Source: JAUXFS01 sp050329575 (lineage in GTDB: Bacteria; Pseudomonadota; Alphaproteobacteria; Rhodospirillales; Defluviicoccaceae). Taken from it: a DNA stretch of 24,993 nucleotides. Where the stretch lies: NCBI GenBank assembly GCA_050329575.1, contig JBHJOP010000131.1:1-24993 (forward strand), given 5' to 3'. Position numbers and translations under genes: made by a program. Below the pieces are notes generated by a model. The model did not search any database. It saw nothing but the letters and a program-made list of their open reading frames with translations, and was not told the DNA's origin. This document shows positions 21,833 through 24,993 of the stretch, piece after piece (within the stretch, counting starts at the first letter, position 1; every line of letters begins with the position of its first letter).

Positions 21833-23527
21833 ATGCCCGCGGCGAATGCGGCGATCCTCTATCATCCCGAGGGCTTCGACACCTCACAGCCCAAGCTGAT
21901 GGGCCGTCAGGCCGCGGGAGAGGGGTTCCTGCAGGCGTTCGCCCGCCACGTCGACGCCGACACCTTGTTCTGCTGTGCGGCGACGGCGGCCCACTTCACC
22001 GACTTCCAGAACCGGCTCGGCCCGTGGCTGGCCGATCGGACCACCGCCTGGATCCCGCGTGGCGCCATCGCCCGTCTGGCCGAGCCCGGTTGCCTGATGT
22101 GTCCGGGCCCCGGCCTTTCCGAGTTCGCCTGGGGGCGCCGCCACCTCGACCAGCGGGCGTTCAGCCTGTGTGGCATCACCCATACCACCGCCTCGGCGGC
22201 GGCCATGGACGACATCGGCCAGCTCTTGGTGGCGCCGATCCAGTCCTGGGACGCGTTGATCTGCACCTCGCAGTGCGTCCGCGACACGGTCCGACAGGTG
22301 CTGGGCGACTGGGGCGACTACCTCGCGGAGCGGATCGGCGCCCGGCCGCGGGCGGGCGTCCAGTTGCCGATCATTCCGCTCGGGGTCGACTGCGATCGCT
22401 TCGCCGGGACCCCGGAAACCGCCGCCGCCCGCGTCGACATCCGCATGCGCAACGGCATTGCCGAGGACGACGTGGTGGTGCTGTTCGTCGGACGGCTGAG
22501 CTACCATGCCAAGGCCAACCCGCTGCCGCTCTATCTCGCCCTGGAGGCGGCGGCGACGCGCTCGGGAAAGCGGCTGCACCTGATCCTGGCCGGATGGTTC
22601 GCCAACGAGCACATCGAGCGAGCGTTCGTCGACGGGGCCCAGGCGTTGTGTCCCTCCGTCAACCTGATCTGCCTCGACGGTCGCGATCCGAACGTCCGCC
22701 ACTTCGTCTGGTTCGCCGCCGACCTGTTCGCGTCGCTCAGCGACAACATCCAGGAGACGTTCGGCCTGACCCCGGTGGAGGCGATGGCCGCCGGGCTGCC
22801 GGTGGTCGCCACCGACTGGAACGGTTATCGCGACACCGTCCGCGACGGCATCGACGGCTTCATGATCCCGACCCGGATGCCGCCGCCCGGGTTCGGCGAG
22901 CACTATGCGTTTCGCCATTTCCTCAAGACCGACAGCTACGACCGCTACGTCGGCTATACCAGCCAGTGCGTGGCGGTCGACGTCGAGGCGACCGCGGCGG
23001 CGATCACCCGTTTGGCGACCGATCCCGCGCTGCGCCGGCAGCAAGGCGCGGCGGGGCGCGAGCGGGCCCGGCAGATCTTCGACTGGCGGGGGGTGATCGC
23101 CGCGTACCAGGACCTGTGGGGGGAGCTCGCCCTCCGCCGCCGCCGCGACGCGGAGACCGGCAGCCGTGTCGGCGACGCACCGGCTCACCCGCTGCGCGCC
23201 GATCCGTTCCGGATCTTCGCCAGCTATCCGACCGAGAGCATCCGGCCCGATCGGCTCGTCGTCCTGGCGCCCGGCCGGTCCGCGGCGGACTTCCCGAGGC
23301 TCAGCGCCCTCGACCTCGCCAACCTCGGCCGGTCGCTGCTGGCCGCCGATGCCGATTGCCACGCGATCCTCGGCCACCTCGGCACCCACGGCGAGACACC
23401 CGTGCGGGCGCTGCTGATGCTGTTCCCGGCCCCCGATCGCCGCAACATCCTGCGCACCGTCGCCTGGCTCGCGAAGCTCGATCTGATCCGCTTCGCCGGA
23501 CCATCGGCCGGCGACACGACGCCGTGA
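21833..23527 (+). CDS. GT4-type glycosyltransferase with an extra C-terminal domain
   Basis: 564 residues from ATG 21833, with AAGGTGG just upstream; GTG 21827 would add two residues. Residues 1-190 form the acceptor half and 205-420 the nucleotide-sugar half: VVVLFVGRLSYHAKANPLP (214-232), then NIQETFGLTPVEAMAAGLPV (305-324), the E-x7-E motif of retaining GT4 enzymes, with TDWNGYRDTVRDGIDGF after it. There is no signal peptide or membrane anchor. About 100 residues follow the GT-B fold (from about 455 to the end); HAILGHLGTHGETPV and NILRTVAWLAKLDLIRF read like the two helices and strand of a winged helix, which is inference. Its stop overlaps the start of the YbaK-like gene as GTGA. Donor and acceptor are unknown. 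Confidence 0.9.
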   Translation: MPAANAAILYHPEGFDTSQPKLMGRQAAGEGFLQAFARHVDADTLFCCAATAAHFTDFQNRLGPWLADRTTAWIPRGAIARLAEPGCLMCPGPGLSEFAWGRRHLDQRAFSLCGITHTTASAAAMDDIGQLLVAPIQSWDALICTSQCVRDTVRQVLGDWGDYLAERIGARPRAGVQLPIIPLGVDCDRFAGTPETAAARVDIRMRNGIAEDDVVVLFVGRLSYHAKANPLPLYLALEAAATRSGKRLHLILAGWFANEHIERAFVDGAQALCPSVNLICLDGRDPNVRHFVWFAADLFASLSDNIQETFGLTPVEAMAAGLPVVATDWNGYRDTVRDGIDGFMIPTRMPPPGFGEHYAFRHFLKTDSYDRYVGYTSQCVAVDVEATAAAITRLATDPALRRQQGAAGRERARQIFDWRGVIAAYQDLWGELALRRRRDAETGSRVGDAPAHPLRADPFRIFASYPTESIRPDRLVVLAPGRSAADFPRLSALDLANLGRSLLAADADCHAILGHLGTHGETPVRALLMLFPAPDRRNILRTVAWLAKLDLIRFAGPSAGDTTP

Positions 23528-24021
23528 CCGCGATCGAGAGCGACTCGGTCCGCCGCGTGCGGGCGGCGCTGGCGGCGGCGGGGTCGCCGGCGCAGGTGAT
23601 CGCGCTCGCCGCCACCGCCCGCAGCGCCGAGGATGCCGCCCGTGCGATCGGCAGCGAGCTCGGGGCAATCGTCAAGTCGCTGCTGTTCCTGGTCGACGGA
23701 CGTCCGGTGATGGCGCTGGTCTCCGGCGACCGGCGGTGCCGGGAACAGGCGCTGCCGGCAGCGCTCGGCCATGCCGGGGCCGGCACCGTCCGGCGGGCCG
23801 ACGCCGCCGCGGTGCGCGCCGCCACCGGCTTCGCGATCGGCGGGGTGGCGCCGGTGGGTCTCGCCTCGCCGATCCCGGTGCTGATCGACGCCGACCTCGC
23901 CCGTTTCGCGACCGTCTACGCCGCCGCCGGCCATCCCCACTGCGTCTTCGCCACCACCGTCGACGAACTGGTGCGGCTCACCGGCGGCACGCTCTCGGCG
24001 GCGATCGCCGAGGCGCCTTGA
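23524..24021 (+). CDS. YbaK/aaRS-associated deacylase domain protein
   Basis: 165 residues from a GTG at 23524 that overlaps the stop of the glycosyltransferase (GTGA). The YbaK/ProX-type editing fold is indicated by AIVKSLLFLVDGRPVMALVSGDRR (48-71), with the conserved Lys51, and by FAIGGVAPVGLASPIPVLID (103-122), the GGxxPVG loop of the family. These proteins hydrolyse mischarged tRNAs such as Ala-tRNA(Pro) or Cys-tRNA(Pro) in trans; the exact specificity cannot be read here. Length matches stand-alone YbaK-type proteins. It is the last gene before tRNA-Ser(GCU). The tRNA promoter begins directly after its stop codon. Confidence 0.92.
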   Translation: MTAIESDSVRRVRAALAAAGSPAQVIALAATARSAEDAARAIGSELGAIVKSLLFLVDGRPVMALVSGDRRCREQALPAALGHAGAGTVRRADAAAVRAATGFAIGGVAPVGLASPIPVLIDADLARFATVYAAAGHPHCVFATTVDELVRLTGGTLSAAIAEAP

Positions 24022-24049
24022 TTGACAGCGCCGCGCCGGGTCTTATAGA
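24022..24049 (+). promoter_or_regulatory. Sigma-70 promoter for tRNA-Ser
   Basis: A perfect TTGACA (24022-24027) directly follows the upstream stop codon, and TATAGA (24044-24049) lies 16 bases further on. The predicted start is near 24056, leaving about 40 bases of leader before the mature tRNA at 24097. Confidence 0.75.
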
Positions 24050-24096
24050 AGCGGTTGCGACGAGACGACCTGCCGGCGGCGTCCGCTGCCGCATGC

Positions 24097-24187
24097 GGAT
24101 GGGTGGCCGAGTGGTCGAAGGCGCTCCCCTGCTAAGGGAGTATGGGTCAAAAGCCCATCGAGGGTTCGAATCCCTCCCCATCCGCCA
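24097..24187 (+). tRNA. tRNA-Ser (anticodon GCU), CCA encoded
   Basis: A complete 91-base type II tRNA. The acceptor stem GGATGGG pairs with CCCATCC (24177-24183), followed by discriminator G at 24184 and an encoded CCA. The D-arm region GTGGCCGAGTGGTCGAAGGC, anticodon stem CTCCC/GGGAG with loop CTGCTAA, and anticodon GCT at 24131-24133 read AGC and AGU serine codons. The long variable arm (TATGGGTCAAAAGCCCAT) and the T-arm GAGGGTTCGAATCCCTC are typical of tRNA-Ser. Confidence 0.98.
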
Positions 24188-24213
24188 CTTGCCCTCGCGA
24201 AAGCGTTCTCCCG

Positions 24214-24235
24214 ATCCGGCTGCGGCCGGATTTTT
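24214..24235 (+). terminator. Rho-independent terminator of tRNA-Ser
   Basis: ATCCGGC (24214-24220), loop TGCG, GCCGGAT (24225-24231), with TTTTT at 24231-24235. A perfect seven-pair stem with a U-tract, 26 bases after the tRNA CCA. Confidence 0.9.
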
Positions 24236-24565
24236 CCGTTATTGTCGAGGGTTATGCGGGCGGGGCTGTTAACCGGGCCCTGTGTCAGGAGGGACGAACG
24301 CGGTCTCTCTGGGCTGATATTCTCCGGACCTGTTAACCGCGCTTCGGCGGTTCATCCTTTTAAGAATCTGATTTATAATGACTTTTTCAGGTTGCGCAGT
24401 TGAGAAGTTTGCACAATCCACGTCCTGCAATCGAGACCGGTAGCGAAAGTGCGACTTCAAGGACCGGGGAGAGACCTTTTCTCAAGCGGGTGACTCAAAA
24501 TGCATCACTCTGTTGAAGGATGCGGAAGTTCGCTGTATCGATTGATTAGTAGATCAGGAGAGGTG
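24236..24565. other. Lower-GC non-coding stretch after the tRNA-Ser terminator
   Basis: No gene is recognised here. It contains the direct repeat CTGTTAACCG (24266-24275 and 24330-24339), a hairpin AACCGC-GCTTCG-GCGGTT (24335-24352) followed by a weak T-run, and a perfect -10 hexamer TATAAT (24374-24379) without a good -35. The base composition is visibly less GC-rich than the sequence left of the tRNA. The TATAAT could serve the ribbon-helix-helix gene with a long leader, or a small RNA. Confidence 0.45.
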
Positions 24566-24784
24566 ATGAGTAAGCGCGTTAAGAAGACCACTAGGCTGAC
24601 TGTCAGCCTTGATCCTGAGGATCATGCTGCCCTCGCCGCCCTCGCTGCGAAGAGTGATGTGTCGCTCTCCTGGGTCGTGCGCCAGGCAATCCACCGGTTC
24701 ATTCAGCAGCATCAGGCCCATCCCGAGCTCCCGCTCGCTCTGCCCGACGAGCCACCGTCGCCATTCCGAAAATACTATCGCTAA
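24566..24784 (+). CDS. Ribbon-helix-helix (CopG/Arc-like) DNA-binding protein
   Basis: 72 residues from ATG 24566, which has AGGAG 5 bases upstream; an in-frame ATG at 24500 has no ribosome-binding site. Residues 9-48 fit the ribbon-helix-helix fold: strand TRLTVSLDPEDH (9-20), helix AALAALAAKSD (21-31) and helix SLSWVVRQAIHRFIQQH (33-49). The N-terminal tail KRVKK is basic. The tail after 50 is Pro-rich and ends FRKYYR. Such proteins act as repressors of antitoxin, plasmid or phage genes, or control small operons; no toxin gene is seen next to it. It lies in the low-GC tail beyond the tRNA, consistent with a mobile-element regulator, which is inference. Confidence 0.82.
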   Translation: MSKRVKKTTRLTVSLDPEDHAALAALAAKSDVSLSWVVRQAIHRFIQQHQAHPELPLALPDEPPSPFRKYYR

Positions 24785-24835
24785 CAGAGTGAGCCAAAAA
24801 CTCACCGCCATTCCCATGTGAGGCAGTCTAACTTA

Positions 24836-24940
24836 ATGACAAAGAACAGAAATTTCCCGTCTTACGGCAATTGTCCGGCCAAAGCTGGTCTCGATGATCT
24901 GTTCCGCCTCTTAAGCCCGGACCTCTTCGATACCGACTAA
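24836..24940 (+). CDS. Possible small protein of 34 residues
   Basis: An ATG at 24836 opens a frame of 34 codons closed by TAA at 24938-24940. The product starts MTKNRNFPSYG and ends LLSPDLFDTD, with AKAGLDDLFRLL between, so it is a small protein with a basic start and an acidic end and one plausible amphipathic helix. A GAGG lies 12 bases before the start, which is too far for an efficient ribosome-binding site. It begins 51 bases after the ribbon-helix-helix stop and could be its downstream partner. No family is recognised. The call rests on the open frame, its protein-like composition and context only. Confidence 0.35.
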   Translation: MTKNRNFPSYGNCPAKAGLDDLFRLLSPDLFDTD

Positions 24941-24993
24941 AGGCTTATCCCCTTGCATACGGGGGCGCAAAATATGGTGACGGGGCGGGCCGG
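24941..24993. other. Window edge, no supported gene
   Basis: The last 53 bases include CCCC...CGGGGG that could form a small hairpin and an ATG at 24974 that reads MVTGRA to the edge, too little to call. Confidence 0.3.

Noticed and set aside
24269..24460. A 63-residue minus-strand ORF after the tRNA
   Set aside because: It runs through the hairpin and the TATAAT region, lacks a ribosome-binding site and shows no domain.
24500..24565. Earlier start for the ribbon-helix-helix protein
   Set aside because: The ATG at 24500 has no ribosome-binding site, while ATG 24566 has AGGAG at good spacing and begins the basic tail typical of the family.
24789..24805. GTGAG-N7-CTCAC hairpin after the ribbon-helix-helix gene as a terminator
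   Set aside because: Only five pairs and no T-tract follow, so it is not supported as a terminator.

Overview
The window is mostly GC-rich (by eye close to 70 % up to about position 24,200) and densely packed, with short gaps and several 4-base start/stop overlaps. GTG starts, an alphaproteobacterial-type DinG-like helicase, DUF2189, HspQ, the TIGR04282/TIGR04283 glycosyltransferase pair and a PA0069-type radical SAM protein suggest a GC-rich alphaproteobacterium, perhaps Rhodospirillales-like. That placement is an inference from gene content. No rRNA, CRISPR array or recognisable insertion sequence was seen.

Layout. (1) 1-2947, minus strand: a tightly overlapping cassette of FkbH-like HAD-IIIC/acyltransferase, acyl carrier protein, AAC(3)-fold acyltransferase and the start of a VOC/glyoxalase protein cut by the window edge. 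It looks like a carrier-protein-dependent acyl-modification module, possibly for a surface glycan or small metabolite. (2) 3529-4326, plus: DUF2189 membrane protein, then a lower-GC gap with hairpins. (3) 4730-9821, minus: alpha/beta hydrolase, DinG-like Fe-S helicase, and a double methyltransferase (FkbM domain plus a second class I domain) whose start overlaps the helicase stop. (4) 10037-12195: LuxR-family regulator (minus) and an uncharacterised lipoprotein (plus), separated by an AT-rich region full of dyad symmetries. (5) 12192-15428: FrnE-like DsbA-family protein (minus), HspQ and gamma-glutamyltranspeptidase (plus). (6) 15463-17688, minus: polytopic membrane protein fused to a spermidine-synthase-like domain. 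(7) 17908-19088, plus: exported methionine sulfoxide reductases MsrB (Tat signal) and MsrA (Sec signal containing a 15-bp tandem repeat). (8) 19092-20433, minus: TIGR04283 and TIGR04282 glycosyltransferases. (9) 20657-24021, plus: PA0069-type radical SAM protein, a GT4 glycosyltransferase with an extra C-terminal domain, and a YbaK-type deacylase. (10) tRNA-Ser(GCU) at 24097-24187 with its own promoter and a strong terminator after it. (11) 24236-24993: a clearly lower-GC tail with a ribbon-helix-helix protein and a possible 34-residue small protein, which may be the edge of an element inserted at the tRNA.

Functional themes are envelope and glycan chemistry (cassette 1, FkbM, three glycosyltransferases, DUF2189), thiol and oxidative-damage handling (FrnE, HspQ, GGT, MsrA/B) and nucleic-acid maintenance (helicase, YbaK). 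The most unusual items are the FkbH-ACP-AAC(3)-VOC cassette, the helicase/double-methyltransferase coupling, the repeat inside the MsrA signal peptide, the dyad-rich luxR promoter and the small ORF beyond the tRNA.
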